Source: JALRAP01 sp046302815 (lineage in GTDB: Bacteria > Bacteroidota > Bacteroidia > AKYH767-A > OLB10). From it: 28,618 bases of DNA. Below, in pieces: positions 14,841-23,682 of the stretch; position 1 is the stretch's first letter; each line of letters starts with the position of its first letter. The notes below the pieces were generated by a model. That model was not told where the DNA came from. It did no database searches and saw nothing but the letters and a program-made list of their open reading frames with translations. The stretch spans positions 1 through 28,618 of the forward strand of contig JBKCHO010000126.1 of NCBI GenBank assembly GCA_046302815.1, given 5' to 3'. Made by a program: the position numbers and the translations under genes.

Positions 14841-16181
14841 CTAAAGTAGACTTCCTGCCAAATCGGCGAGTTCACTGCGTTCTCCTTTCTCCAATGTGAT
14901 ATGAGCATAAAGGTTTTGGCCTTTCATTTTGTCAATAATGTGAGATAGACCATTGCTGTGAGAGTCCAAGTAAGGGGTGTCGATCTGGTTCACATCACCT
15001 GAGAATATGATTTTGGTGTTTTCACCAGCACGCGTAACAATTGTTTTTACTTCGTGAGGAGTCAGGTTTTGAGCCTCATCGATTATAAAGCAGATATTGG
15101 AAAGGCTTCTTCCACGGATATATGCCAATGGTGTTATATGTAGTTTTTCGCTCTCTACCAACTCGTTTATTTTTTGGAATTCCTTGTCGGATTCTCGGTA
15201 TTGCCCCTGAATGAATTTGAGATTATCCCACAAAGGTTCCATGTACGGGTTTATTTTCGACTTTATATCTCCCGGCAGGTAACCTATGTCCTTATTGCTA
15301 AGAGGCACTATTGGTCGGGCAAGGTATATTTGTCGGAACGATTGACGCATTTGTAGGGCCGATGCCAATGCGATAAGGGTTTTGCCCGTACCCGCCACAC
15401 CTTGAATGGTTACCAGTCGTATATTGGGACTCATGACCGCATGCATGGCAAATGCCTGTTCTGCGTTTCTAGGTCGAATTCCATAGGCCGTTTCTTTTGC
15501 GATTTTCTCCAGTGTTCCATTAGCGGGATTGAACCATGCCAATGCCGAATGGGAGCCATTTTTGGATCTCAATACATAATAATGATTGGGTATTGGCTTT
15601 TGCTTTTTGAGCGCTTCCGTAGCCTTGATACTGCCATTATTATATATGGCATCGATGGATTTACTGGAAATGTTTTCAACTATACTTGAGCCTGTATATA
15701 ATCCCTCCAAGTCCTTGATTTTTCCGGTCTTGTAGTCCTCTGCTAGGAGATTCAGGCTCTTGGCCTTCAATCTGAGATTGATGTCCTTTGAAACCAAAAT
15801 GACTTTGCGCCCCGGAGTGCTCTCCATCAGGTGCAATGCCGCATTCAGGATGTTGTGGTCTGCTTTTTTCTCTCCAAAAACCTTGTTCGCATCCACTGAG
15901 GCCTGTTCCACCATCAATACCCGAATCTTGCCTTTTGTTGGACCGTTCAGGGGTATCCAATCCTGAAGTGAGTGCTGACCTGACAGCTTGTCGATGTTCC
16001 TGATGAATTCCCTAGCTTCAAAATTGATCACATCGTTGCCTTTCTTAAATCGATCAATTTCTTCAAGTACGGTAATAGGGATGGCTACATCGTGTTCCTT
16101 GAAATTATGAATGGCATTGTGGTCGAAGAGTATGGCGGATGTGTCAAGTACAAAGATTTTTCTGTCATTTCTGTTGGCCAT
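14841..16181 (-). CDS. PhoH-family protein with N-terminal PIN domain
   Basis: A 446-residue cytoplasmic protein of the PIN-PhoH (PhoH2/YlaK) type. The N-terminal PIN nuclease-like domain (about 1-140) begins with FVLDTSAILFD (catalytic-type D13) and has VLEEID. The C-terminal PhoH ATPase domain (about 235-446) has Walker A GVAGTGKT (261-268) and Walker B CFIIDEAQN (364-372), then FSGDVNQID. Mycobacterial PhoH2 is an ATP-dependent RNA helicase and RNase, so an RNA-processing role is reasonable and fits its neighbour rlmE. The ATG at 16181 is chosen: an in-frame TTG at 16226 falls inside the likely -7 promoter box at 16224-16231. Confidence 0.93.
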   Translation of the reverse strand: MANRNDRKIFVLDTSAILFDHNAIHNFKEHDVAIPITVLEEIDRFKKGNDVINFEAREFIRNIDKLSGQHSLQDWIPLNGPTKGKIRVLMVEQASVDANKVFGEKKADHNILNAALHLMESTPGRKVILVSKDINLRLKAKSLNLLAEDYKTGKIKDLEGLYTGSSIVENISSKSIDAIYNNGSIKATEALKKQKPIPNHYYVLRSKNGSHSALAWFNPANGTLEKIAKETAYGIRPRNAEQAFAMHAVMSPNIRLVTIQGVAGTGKTLIALASALQMRQSFRQIYLARPIVPLSNKDIGYLPGDIKSKINPYMEPLWDNLKFIQGQYRESDKEFQKINELVESEKLHITPLAYIRGRSLSNICFIIDEAQNLTPHEVKTIVTRAGENTKIIFSGDVNQIDTPYLDSHSNGLSHIIDKMKGQNLYAHITLEKGERSELADLAGSLL

Positions 16182-16223
16182 AAGGATTCCATTTACGGGT
16201 TGGTTTTCAAGAACGCTCTTCAA

Positions 16224-16231
16224 CAAATGTA
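16224..16231 (-). promoter_or_regulatory. Candidate -7 promoter box for phoH-rlmE
   Basis: TACATTTG on the minus strand is an exact match to the Bacteroidota -7 consensus TAnnTTTG. Transcription would start about 35 bases before the phoH ATG at 16181. No TTG is visible at the usual -33 distance. Confidence 0.45.
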
Positions 16232-16318
16232 AACTACGACCACAGGTTTATGGGATACGATGGGTGAATCACATATCGACAATCCCATGTTAACAATTCC
16301 AATTTGCCTTAAATTGAT

Positions 16319-16326
16319 TATCTTTG
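16319..16326 (+). promoter_or_regulatory. Candidate -7 promoter box for the BatA-domain gene
   Basis: TATCTTTG is an exact match to TAnnTTTG and ends 26 bases before the ATG at 16353. This supports that ATG over the in-frame ATG at 16260, which lies upstream of the box. A clear -33 TTG is not seen at the right distance. Confidence 0.45.
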
Positions 16327-16352
16327 AGGACAATAAATCCAATCGGATATTG

Positions 16353-18401
16353 ATGAAAATCGGTTTTTTGGAACCGGCCTTCCTGTCGGCCCTTGTCCTT
16401 GTAACCATCCCGATTATTGTTCATCTATTCAATTTCAGGAAGTTCAAGGTTGTTTACTTCACCAATGTTTCCTTTTTAAAGGAACTTAAGGAAGAGACCA
16501 ACTCCAAGTCTAAGCTAAAGCACATGCTTGTACTGGCTAGTAGGATTTTGGCCGTTATATTCTTGGTTTTGGCTTTTGCCCAGCCTGTAATACCTACTGT
16601 TGTGGGTAAAAAGGCCTATTCAGGCAACTTGGTAAGCATTTATATCGACAATTCCTTCAGTATGGAGGCATTGGGTGCAAAAGGTACCAGACTAGAGGAA
16701 GCGACTATTATCGCCCGCGATATTGCCAATTCTTACAGGCCTTCCGATAGGTTTCAGCTGTTGACCACTGATTTCGATGCAGCATACCAACGGCTTCTGA
16801 CGAGAGAGGAATTTTTAAGTGCCTTGGAATCAATCGAGCCATCTTCTTCTACAATAACCGTTTCAGAAGTTTACTCAAGGCAAAAAGATATTCTAACGAA
16901 TGCCGGAAGCGGGAATAAGTTAGCAATCCAGATCTCTGATTTCCAAACATCCGTTACAGACTTATCCAATCTGAAACCCGACTCCACCATTAATGCTCTT
17001 TTGATCCCAATCGCCTCCTCGGTGTCCGATAATGTGTCCATCGATTCTTGCTGGTTAAGCACTCCTGTTGTACAAGCTGGTCAATTGTTGGAAATAGGAG
17101 TGAGGGTCAGAAACCATGGTGAAACCGAAATAAGCTCTATCCCATTGAAGTTTGTTGCCAATGGTGTGTCGAAGGCTGCAGCCACAGTGGATGTGCCTGA
17201 AGGCGGCTTTACCGATGTGAACTTATCCATAACTCCCAATGATACCGGTTGGTACGAGTGCCTTGTTTCCTTGGAGGATAACGCAGTATTGTTTGATGAC
17301 AAATACCATTTTTCTTTTCGGGTGGAGTCAGAGGTTCCTGTAACGGCCATCAATGGTATTGCGGCTGGATCGTATTTCAAGTCGCTTTTCCCTCAGGACG
17401 GATATTTTAAGCTCCGAGAGTTCAGCGAAAAGCAGGTTGATTTTGGCACCATGACCAATTCGAGAGTTGTGATTTTGAATGAGGTTAAATCAATCACTTC
17501 CGGCATGATATCCGAGTTGAATAAATTCGTAAAAAACGGTGGTGTATTGGTAATTATACCCGATTCACTGGCCGATATCACATCCTATAAATCTTTAGCC
17601 AACTCCTTGGGAAGCGGTTGCATCAGTTCAATAGTAAGGTCGCAGGATAGGGTGGATAAACTTCAAACAGATGACCCGGTGTTTAGCGGTGTTTTCAGCA
17701 ACAAGGGCGGTATAAACTCGTCTACGGATCTGCCCAATGTTAATAGCCGTTTCTTACTGGAAGGCGGTGTTCCGGAAGTCATTTTGAAACTTCGTAGTGG
17801 AGATGGCTATCTAAACAGGTACAGATCCGGAAACGGATCAGTTTACCTGTTGGGCTCCTCACTATCAGGTAATATGTCAGGTTTGGCTCGTCATGCCATT
17901 TTTGTTCCTGTTTTTTACCGAATCGCTTTGTTATCCAACAATCCTCAAGTTACTGCATTGGCCATTGGCATGGATGCCTATTTGGATTTACCTGCGTCCT
18001 CCTTTTTCGGAGAACGGGTTTTTCGTTTGAAAGGTGGAGCTCAGGGATTAGAATACATACCTACACACAGGTCAACTGGATCCAATGTTAGGGTTGGGTT
18101 TGGCAATGCGGTTAAAGAGGCTGGAACATATGATTTAAATTTAGATGGCAGGATCATTTCCAAGCCATCTTTCAATTACAATCGAGCAGAGTCTGTCATG
18201 AGCTTTTTTGAACCATCAGGATTGAAAGATCAGATCGATGAGTTACGATTGACCAACTTTAAAGTGGATGCATCATTGGGAGCTTCTGCTATGTCGGGAA
18301 CCACTGATACGACTGGGTTTCCCTTATGGAAATATTGTATTATGTTGGCATTGCTATTTTTATTCACCGAAGTTCTATTACTCAAATTCTGGAAAACATG
18401 A
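16353..18401 (+). CDS. BatA/vWA-domain membrane protein
   Basis: A 682-residue protein. The N-terminus is the Bacteroidota BatA type: a first helix (about 4-22, IPIIVHLFNFRKFK), then VVYFTNVSFLKELKEE, then a second helix (about 60-77). A von Willebrand A-like domain follows (about 91-230) with the metal-site motif D99-N-S-F-S103. The central part is probably periplasmic, including CARDB-like beta-sandwich sequence (about 255-330) and a glutamine-amidotransferase-like region (about 340-540). One helix closes the protein (about 657-676). Related proteins are of unknown function. Its TGA overlaps the next ATG as ATGA, so expression is coupled to the dihydroorotase homologue. The start matches the family N-terminus. 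Confidence 0.88.
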   Translation: MKIGFLEPAFLSALVLVTIPIIVHLFNFRKFKVVYFTNVSFLKELKEETNSKSKLKHMLVLASRILAVIFLVLAFAQPVIPTVVGKKAYSGNLVSIYIDNSFSMEALGAKGTRLEEATIIARDIANSYRPSDRFQLLTTDFDAAYQRLLTREEFLSALESIEPSSSTITVSEVYSRQKDILTNAGSGNKLAIQISDFQTSVTDLSNLKPDSTINALLIPIASSVSDNVSIDSCWLSTPVVQAGQLLEIGVRVRNHGETEISSIPLKFVANGVSKAAATVDVPEGGFTDVNLSITPNDTGWYECLVSLEDNAVLFDDKYHFSFRVESEVPVTAINGIAAGSYFKSLFPQDGYFKLREFSEKQVDFGTMTNSRVVILNEVKSITSGMISELNKFVKNGGVLVIIPDSLADITSYKSLANSLGSGCISSIVRSQDRVDKLQTDDPVFSGVFSNKGGINSSTDLPNVNSRFLLEGGVPEVILKLRSGDGYLNRYRSGNGSVYLLGSSLSGNMSGLARHAIFVPVFYRIALLSNNPQVTALAIGMDAYLDLPASSFFGERVFRLKGGAQGLEYIPTHRSTGSNVRVGFGNAVKEAGTYDLNLDGRIISKPSFNYNRAESVMSFFEPSGLKDQIDELRLTNFKVDASLGASAMSGTTDTTGFPLWKYCIMLALLFLFTEVLLLKFWKT

Positions 18402-19663
18402 GACTACTGATGCGTTCTGTTCGAGTTATCGAATCCAATAAGGAAGAGTACATCTCCGACCTGTTGGTCGTGGACGGCATCATCCATAAGATCGGCAATG
18501 GAATAAAAGACAAGGATGCTTTGGTTTTCGATGTGCCCGGTGCATGCGTTTCTCCTGGTTGGGTTGATTTGCGAGCCAACTTCCGCGATCCCGGCGAGGA
18601 AACAAAAGAGACCATACAATCAGGACTTTCGGCTGCTGCGCATGGTGGATTCACAGGGGTCGTGTTGATGCCATCCACCAATCCCCCGATACAGACTAAA
18701 GCAGATGTGGAATATCTACTTTCCCGATCAAGTGGGCATGCCGTTAACATTTACCCTTGCGGGGTATTGTCCCATGACAGGGATGGTAAGGATATCAGCG
18801 AGATGTTTGACATGAAAACAGCAGGTGCCGTTGCTTTTGGAGATGATAAAAGACCCGTAAGGGACTCAGGTTTGATGTCGCGGGCATTGCAATATTCCTT
18901 GAATATAGGTTCTGTAGTCATGACTTACAGTGATGATTCAGGTATTTCAGGAAAAGGTATTGTCAATGAAGGAGTCTCCTCCACAATTTCTGGACTTAAA
19001 TCATCACCTGCTTTTGCTGAGGAGTTGATGGTGGCCCGAGATATAGAAATTTGCAGATATACGGGTGGCAGATTGCATTTTGGCACCATATCCACAAAAG
19101 GTTCAGTTGATAGAATCAGAGCGGCTAAAAAAGATGGACTACCCATAACAGCCGATGTATGTGCTCATCAGCTTTTTTTCGATGATTCCGTTATCACCGA
19201 CTACGATACTAATTATAAGGTTAAGCCACCCTTCAGATCTTCCGATGATATTGAATCCTTGAAGTTGGGGGTGATGGATGGTACTATTGATGCCATTTGC
19301 TCCGACCACTACCCCCAGGATGATGAATCCAAAAATGTCGAATTCGACTTTGCTGGTTTTGGTATTGCCGGAATAGAAACGGCTTTTTCGGTTTCTAGAA
19401 CCGCATTAGTCGATTTATCTGTGCAGAAGTTGATGGAGCTATTCACTTTTGGTCCGAGGAGGGTTTTGGGTTTGGAGCAGGTTCAAATCAAAGAGGGGCA
19501 TGCCGCCAATTTAACCGTATTCCATCCTGAACAGGAATGGACACCATCCAAAGACCATCGAAAGTCCTTGTCTGCGAATAATCCATTTTTCGGAATGACT
19601 TTGAAGGGAAAGGTATTGGGCGTTTTGAATAATGGCCAGTGGATACCTTCCAATAGGGACTGA
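18398..19663 (+). CDS. Dihydroorotase homologue lacking metal-binding histidines
   Basis: A 421-residue amidohydrolase-fold protein of the dihydroorotase (PyrC, class I) family, the enzyme that closes the pyrimidine ring. The fold markers are intact: SPGWVDLRANFRDPG (52-66), GFTGVVLMPSTNPP (84-97), NEGVSSTISGL (190-200) and CSDHYPQ (301-307). However, the HxH metal pair is replaced by R59 and N61, the usual H-C-E-D segment reads MTYSDD, and the HxxHxST histidine is T230. Only acidic ligands such as D303 remain. It is therefore probably not a zinc-dependent dihydroorotase, although databases commonly label such proteins that way; a structural PyrC'-like partner or another activity is possible. 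The start at 18398 overlaps the BatA stop as ATGA. A longer reading from 18326 would overlap BatA heavily. Confidence 0.9.
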   Translation: MRLLMRSVRVIESNKEEYISDLLVVDGIIHKIGNGIKDKDALVFDVPGACVSPGWVDLRANFRDPGEETKETIQSGLSAAAHGGFTGVVLMPSTNPPIQTKADVEYLLSRSSGHAVNIYPCGVLSHDRDGKDISEMFDMKTAGAVAFGDDKRPVRDSGLMSRALQYSLNIGSVVMTYSDDSGISGKGIVNEGVSSTISGLKSSPAFAEELMVARDIEICRYTGGRLHFGTISTKGSVDRIRAAKKDGLPITADVCAHQLFFDDSVITDYDTNYKVKPPFRSSDDIESLKLGVMDGTIDAICSDHYPQDDESKNVEFDFAGFGIAGIETAFSVSRTALVDLSVQKLMELFTFGPRRVLGLEQVQIKEGHAANLTVFHPEQEWTPSKDHRKSLSANNPFFGMTLKGKVLGVLNNGQWIPSNRD

Positions 19664-19699
19664 AAAAATAACCCGGTGAAGCTTTCGCAACACCGGGTT
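19663..19699 (-). terminator. Intrinsic terminator of the coiled-coil lipoprotein gene
   Basis: AACCCGGTG and CACCGGGTT pair as a 9-bp stem (19670-19678 with 19691-19699) around a 12-base loop. On the minus strand a run of six T follows (19668 down to 19663). It lies 23 bases past the stop at 19723. The plus strand has no T-run after the stem, so it probably serves the minus strand, although it also lies right after the pyrC-like stop. Confidence 0.8.
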
Positions 19700-19722
19700 C
19701 CCCATCTTCATGAACAGAAAAG

Positions 19723-20622
19723 CTAACCAGTAACGATAACCAGGTATTTGGAAGACTTCCAAAACCGGTTCGGATTTGTTATTTCAAGTGTTTTCACAAA
19801 TCCCTTAATGTCTTTATTCAATTTATAACTGTCTGGAGGGTGGTTTGTAATCAATTTGGCCTCCTTGCTATTAATTGAAATAATATTGAGCTTGGTGATG
19901 TCAATTTTAGTAAATGATTCGGGATTTAAATCTCCCTCAAGCACCTTGTCTTTTCCCATACCGAGAAATCCACCCTCCTTTTTCATGATCTTTTTACCAT
20001 TCAACTCTTTGTATGTGCCCATGATCCAATAGGCAGTATGCAGTTGTTCGGTCTTCTGAGATATGATGATGTCTCTTTGTTGAGTCTCCACATACATGGA
20101 ATCAACGGTTCTGTTCAAACCATCTATGGCGCTACGCAAATCAGTTGACTCTTGACGCAAGGCTATAATTTCATTGTCTTTTCGAGTATTTTCTTCAGTC
20201 AACTCCACTATCTTTCTTCTAAGAGATGCTATGGTGAGCTCGTTCCCCGACAACTTGCGATTAAGTGATTCGATGATCTGTGTGTTCCTTTCAAGCAATT
20301 CACTTATCACATCAATATTGAAACTGATGCGATCCTTGACATCTTGACTCATTTCCGTACCGTTTCCAGATTCCCGAGCAATTGCAACCTGTGTTCTGGT
20401 GATACTGTCAAGGTTGGATTCGATTTCATTCATCGATTCGATAAAGGAACTGATGGATGAGTCTTTGGTTGCACTGAGAGTAAGGATTGAGTCCCTCTCA
20501 GCTATGGCTCGCTCCATTTCCGGTTTGTAGTCTTTGCACCCTGGCAAGATCAATCCCCCCGACAATACCACTATAGCCATTGGCATTAGTGTATAGGTTC
20601 TAAGATTTGTTGTCGATGACAT
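19723..20622 (-). CDS. Coiled-coil envelope lipoprotein
   Basis: A 299-residue protein. The signal sequence ends in LPGC, making C29 the likely lipidated cysteine. A long heptad-rich coiled coil spans about 35-195 (for example ESLNRKLSGNELTIASLRRK), followed by a globular C-terminal domain (about 195-299) with YWIMGTYKELNGKKIMKKEG and FLGMGKDKVL. I recall similar Bacteroidota proteins, some labelled Cbp1-type collagen-binding adhesins; I would not rely on that name. The shape suggests an envelope-spanning scaffold. It has its own -7 box and terminator, so it is probably a single-gene unit. Confidence 0.8.
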   Translation of the reverse strand: MSSTTNLRTYTLMPMAIVVLSGGLILPGCKDYKPEMERAIAERDSILTLSATKDSSISSFIESMNEIESNLDSITRTQVAIARESGNGTEMSQDVKDRISFNIDVISELLERNTQIIESLNRKLSGNELTIASLRRKIVELTEENTRKDNEIIALRQESTDLRSAIDGLNRTVDSMYVETQQRDIIISQKTEQLHTAYWIMGTYKELNGKKIMKKEGGFLGMGKDKVLEGDLNPESFTKIDITKLNIISINSKEAKLITNHPPDSYKLNKDIKGFVKTLEITNPNRFWKSSKYLVIVTG

Positions 20623-20641
20623 GCGTTCGATAAGGACATGC

Positions 20642-20649
20642 CAAAAGTA
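20642..20649 (-). promoter_or_regulatory. Candidate -7 promoter box for the coiled-coil lipoprotein gene
   Basis: TACTTTTG on the minus strand fits TAnnTTTG exactly and ends 19 bases before the ATG at 20622, giving a very short leader. No TTG is seen at the usual -33 spacing. Confidence 0.4.
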
Positions 20650-20721
20650 TTTGTACCCCTTTCCTACGATCCGCCCACTGCCTTTTAATTATAAACAACC
20701 TTTTGTTAGTAATCGTACATG

Positions 20722-20747
20722 AAAAAAGGCGGCTCAATTGAGCCGCC
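20722..20747 (-). terminator. Intrinsic terminator of the 931-residue T9SS protein gene
   Basis: GGCGGCTC and GAGCCGCC form a perfect 8-bp GC-rich stem with an AATT loop (20728-20747), followed on the minus strand by six T (20727 down to 20722). It lies 23 bases past the stop at 20771. This is the strongest terminator in the window. Confidence 0.9.
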
Positions 20748-20770
20748 TCGAGATTGTGTTTATTGATATT

Positions 20771-23566
20771 CTATCTCTGAATAACGATTCGTTTCATCAG
20801 TACTCCTGAATCAGTATCGATCTTTACGCCGTATGGGCCCTCAGCTAAATTTGAAACATCAATTGCAATTTTATCGGTTGAACTGAGGTCATATCCCTGA
20901 AGTTTACGAACGGATTTTCCAGCTAGGTCGGAAACCTCAATCTTTAATATTTTTATTCCCTCTCCGATTGTTTGAATGAATAACTTATCGCTTGTAGGGT
21001 TTGGGAACATTCCGATAGAGGATGTCAGTTCACCTAATCCAGCTGAAATGAATTGGAATACAGATGAAGTGATGGTACAGCCATTGATGGTTACGGTAAC
21101 TGTGTAATTTCCATTCTGAGTAGCAGTGTATGACTGGCTATTTGCTCCTGCAATAGGTGAACCGTTGAGATTCCATTGATATGCATTGGCAGGAGATGAG
21201 GTTAGTACATTAAAGTTTAAACTGATGGTTGGGATGGGTGGAAACGGACTAACAACGACCGGAGTTGGAACCCTTGGACTGCGGCATCCTTCAGAAACTA
21301 CCCAATCATAAAGATAAAGGTATGCCGTGCCAGTGTTGAAGCCCGGATTGTAATAGCCGGTAATATTCAATGGTCCGTTAGATACAGCATAGGGATAAAC
21401 AGCGCCAAGATTATTCTGATTTAAGGTAACAGTTCCTGTAGCTACCTCAAGGAAATATCCGTTGCCAACGGGGATATCAAAATCTACCGGAATAGGGGTT
21501 TTGCCCGTGAAGGCGGTTACATTTTGCGTATAAGTATCCAAAATGGGATTACCTGGACCTTGCCTTAAATTAATGGTAACCGTTCCGGTTTGGTTTGGGT
21601 ACACATGAACAAAGTCGATTGTAACTGGACGAATGACATCGAACGCCATTCCAAAGTTGTTGCTGGCAGTTACACTTTGGTTTCCAATGGAGGCATCGGC
21701 AGGACCGATATTGTATGCGGTTCCGGCAAAGGCTTGAGCATAATAAGTGGAACTTTGGTTGGTTGCGAATGAATAGGTCGGCCCCGAGCCTACAGGTGTT
21801 GAGCTGTTCAGCGAATTGTACCAAAGAATAGTGCCAGTTCCTGTTGCGGTCAGCGTAGCAGTTCCGCTTACGCATAAACTATCACCAACTGTGGTTGGAG
21901 TTGTTATTTGTAGTACTGTAATATCTACTGTATTGGAGCTGTCTGGGGCACAGCTTCCACTTGTTACAAAGGCTCGATAGCTGGTGGTAGTTGTTGGCGT
22001 AACGGTGTAACTGCTGGAGTTGAAACCAGTGCCGGTTTCATTGATCCAGGTACCATTGTTGAGGCTTTGCCATTGTATGTTGCCTTGGCTTAATTGCAAT
22101 ATCAGATCGGCGGTTTTTCCAAGACAAATAGTGTCTTGAAAGGTGGTTGCATTTCCAGCAATTGTGGGGGCCCCAACAGTAATAGTAACCGAATCAACAT
22201 TAGAGCAGTTTCCGTCATCACCGATAACAACATAGGTATTCGCACCCGATCCAACGGGTGTGCAATTAACTACACTGCCGGTAGTAGAACTCAATCCGGT
22301 GGATGGGCTCCATGTGTATTGATAATTGGAGTTTGCACTTGTTGCAGTGAGTGTGGCAGAGCCATTCAAGCAAAAGCTGGTAGCACTGGCGCTTATACTT
22401 ACTGGGTCGGAGGGTGTGATGGTTACTTGTACAGGGATTCTGGGACTTGAGCATCCGAAACCGGTAAAGGGAAGTGTTGCCAACGGATTTGTAGCGTTTT
22501 GTGATATGGCTTGATCGGTAAAATCGGCCGCATTGTTGTTGTCGCTTGATCCGTTTCGTTGAATACTCAATCCAGCCAAAGTAGAACCAATGTTTACACC
22601 ATCGCCATTCCATATATTGCCAGGTGATAATGTCGCTCCGTTTACTACTACAGACATGGTTTGAATTGTAGCTGCGGGCCAGTTCATAGGAACAAAATCG
22701 CGAAGATTGTTTTGGTCATCAATAATAAGCGCCCATCCCGAGAAGGTTGGAAATGTGCCCGAGTTCCATAATATATTGTTACCCCAATAGGTGGTGCCAG
22801 CCAAACCATTGACATCGGCAAAAGAAAGAATGGCCCCGGGATTTAAAACACCGCTTAAAGTTTGAACGATGGTATTAACTTGGTTGATATCGTTGTAACT
22901 GTTATTCACTGCCACTTTCCAACCAGTTACATCCACTGGTATGGGGCTCACATTTTGAATTTCCAACACATCGTTTGTTTGAATTTCCATTTCGGTAATA
23001 AGTATTGGACTAGCTGCCCCAGCTCCTCCAGAGCCACCTCCTTGCACCTGATCTGATACATAAATTGTTGTGGTTGCGGGTACAAATATGTTTGCAGGAT
23101 TTCCTGTAGCAATCGGAGTATTAGATGTTGCATCCGAATACCATTGCAAAGTACCTGCTCCAGATCCAGTAAGGGTTACCAATCCTGGTCCGCATCTACT
23201 AATATTGTTAGCGGTTGGAACTGGAATGGAGCCAACAGTTATTGTTACCAAATTGGAGGTGTCGGATGGACAACCAGTTTCTGTGACAATGGCTCGATAG
23301 GTTCCCGACAAAGCCAGGGTAACTGTGTAGGATGGTGTGGCAGCTCCAGGTCCGGTTTCATTGACCCAAAGACTACCATTCAGCTTTTGCCATTGGAAAG
23401 TGGTTCCGGTATAACCTGTCAATGAAATGGTGACAGGAGCGTTATAGCATACCGAATCTGCCGTCGCCGAGGCTATACCAGCGTCGGAACATGCATAAGT
23501 GGCTGTGTTTTGGAGGAACCATACTCCAACGGTAATGCATAGGGTTTTGAGTAGAAATTTCTTCAT
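20771..23566 (-). CDS. Secreted Ig-like/lamin-tail protein with T9SS sorting domain
   Basis: A 931-residue exported protein. Signal peptide about 1-25 (TATYA|C). Then Ig-like module A1 (about 30-112), module B1 (about 115-172), a GGGSGGAGAA linker, a lamin-tail domain (about 188-370), another Ig-like unit (about 378-465), copies A2 (about 470-552) and B2 (about 555-612), a further beta-sandwich (about 615-765), an Ig-like unit (about 775-842) and a T9SS type A sorting domain (about 850-931, MFPNPTSDKLFIQ). A1 and A2 share WQ-LN-W-NETG-G-SYTV and YRA-V-T-CPSDSN patterns. It is rich in T, S, N and G, as expected for a surface adhesin or matrix protein. No enzymatic motif is seen. Confidence 0.88.
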   Translation of the reverse strand: MKKFLLKTLCITVGVWFLQNTATYACSDAGIASATADSVCYNAPVTISLTGYTGTTFQWQKLNGSLWVNETGPGAATPSYTVTLALSGTYRAIVTETGCPSDTSNLVTITVGSIPVPTANNISRCGPGLVTLTGSGAGTLQWYSDATSNTPIATGNPANIFVPATTTIYVSDQVQGGGSGGAGAASPILITEMEIQTNDVLEIQNVSPIPVDVTGWKVAVNNSYNDINQVNTIVQTLSGVLNPGAILSFADVNGLAGTTYWGNNILWNSGTFPTFSGWALIIDDQNNLRDFVPMNWPAATIQTMSVVVNGATLSPGNIWNGDGVNIGSTLAGLSIQRNGSSDNNNAADFTDQAISQNATNPLATLPFTGFGCSSPRIPVQVTITPSDPVSISASATSFCLNGSATLTATSANSNYQYTWSPSTGLSSTTGSVVNCTPVGSGANTYVVIGDDGNCSNVDSVTITVGAPTIAGNATTFQDTICLGKTADLILQLSQGNIQWQSLNNGTWINETGTGFNSSSYTVTPTTTTSYRAFVTSGSCAPDSSNTVDITVLQITTPTTVGDSLCVSGTATLTATGTGTILWYNSLNSSTPVGSGPTYSFATNQSSTYYAQAFAGTAYNIGPADASIGNQSVTASNNFGMAFDVIRPVTIDFVHVYPNQTGTVTINLRQGPGNPILDTYTQNVTAFTGKTPIPVDFDIPVGNGYFLEVATGTVTLNQNNLGAVYPYAVSNGPLNITGYYNPGFNTGTAYLYLYDWVVSEGCRSPRVPTPVVVSPFPPIPTISLNFNVLTSSPANAYQWNLNGSPIAGANSQSYTATQNGNYTVTVTINGCTITSSVFQFISAGLGELTSSIGMFPNPTSDKLFIQTIGEGIKILKIEVSDLAGKSVRKLQGYDLSSTDKIAIDVSNLAEGPYGVKIDTDSGVLMKRIVIQR

Positions 23567-23579
23567 TGTAATTAGGTTT

Positions 23580-23613
23580 CAAGTATATGGCTAATATACT
23601 AATTCGTTCCCAA
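23580..23613 (-). promoter_or_regulatory. Candidate promoter for the 931-residue T9SS protein gene
   Basis: On the minus strand TTG (23613-23611) and TATACTTG (23587-23580) are 23 bases apart, close to TTG-N(17-23)-TAnnTTTG with one mismatch. The box ends 13 bases before the ATG at 23566. It overlaps a 6-bp inverted repeat, AGTATA/TATACT (23582-23600). Confidence 0.35.
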
Positions 23614-23666
23614 TGAACCACAGACAACTGTTCTAATTTTATATTCCTACATATTGGTTTCTAAAT

Positions 23667-23682
23667 CATTACATTTGTAATG
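23667..23682 (+). promoter_or_regulatory. -7 promoter box inside an inverted repeat, upstream of the choice-of-anchor B gene
   Basis: TACATTTG at 23670-23677 is an exact TAnnTTTG match. It lies inside the inverted repeat CATTAC-ATTT-GTAATG (23667-23682), 15 bases before the ATG at 23698. The arrangement would suit a repressor that covers the promoter, but the repeat may also be chance in AT-rich DNA. Confidence 0.4.

Noticed and set aside
16260..16352. N-terminal extension of the BatA-domain protein
   Set aside because: Family members start at the MKIGFLEP-like position, and a -7 box lies inside the extension.
18326..18397. N-terminal extension of the dihydroorotase homologue
   Set aside because: It would overlap the BatA gene by 76 bases; the ATGA start at 18398 matches the family N-terminus.
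22094..22613. Open frames of about 115 residues on both strands inside the 931-residue protein gene
   Set aside because: They come from the repetitive Ser/Thr/Gly codon use of the real gene; compositions are implausible and there is no start context.
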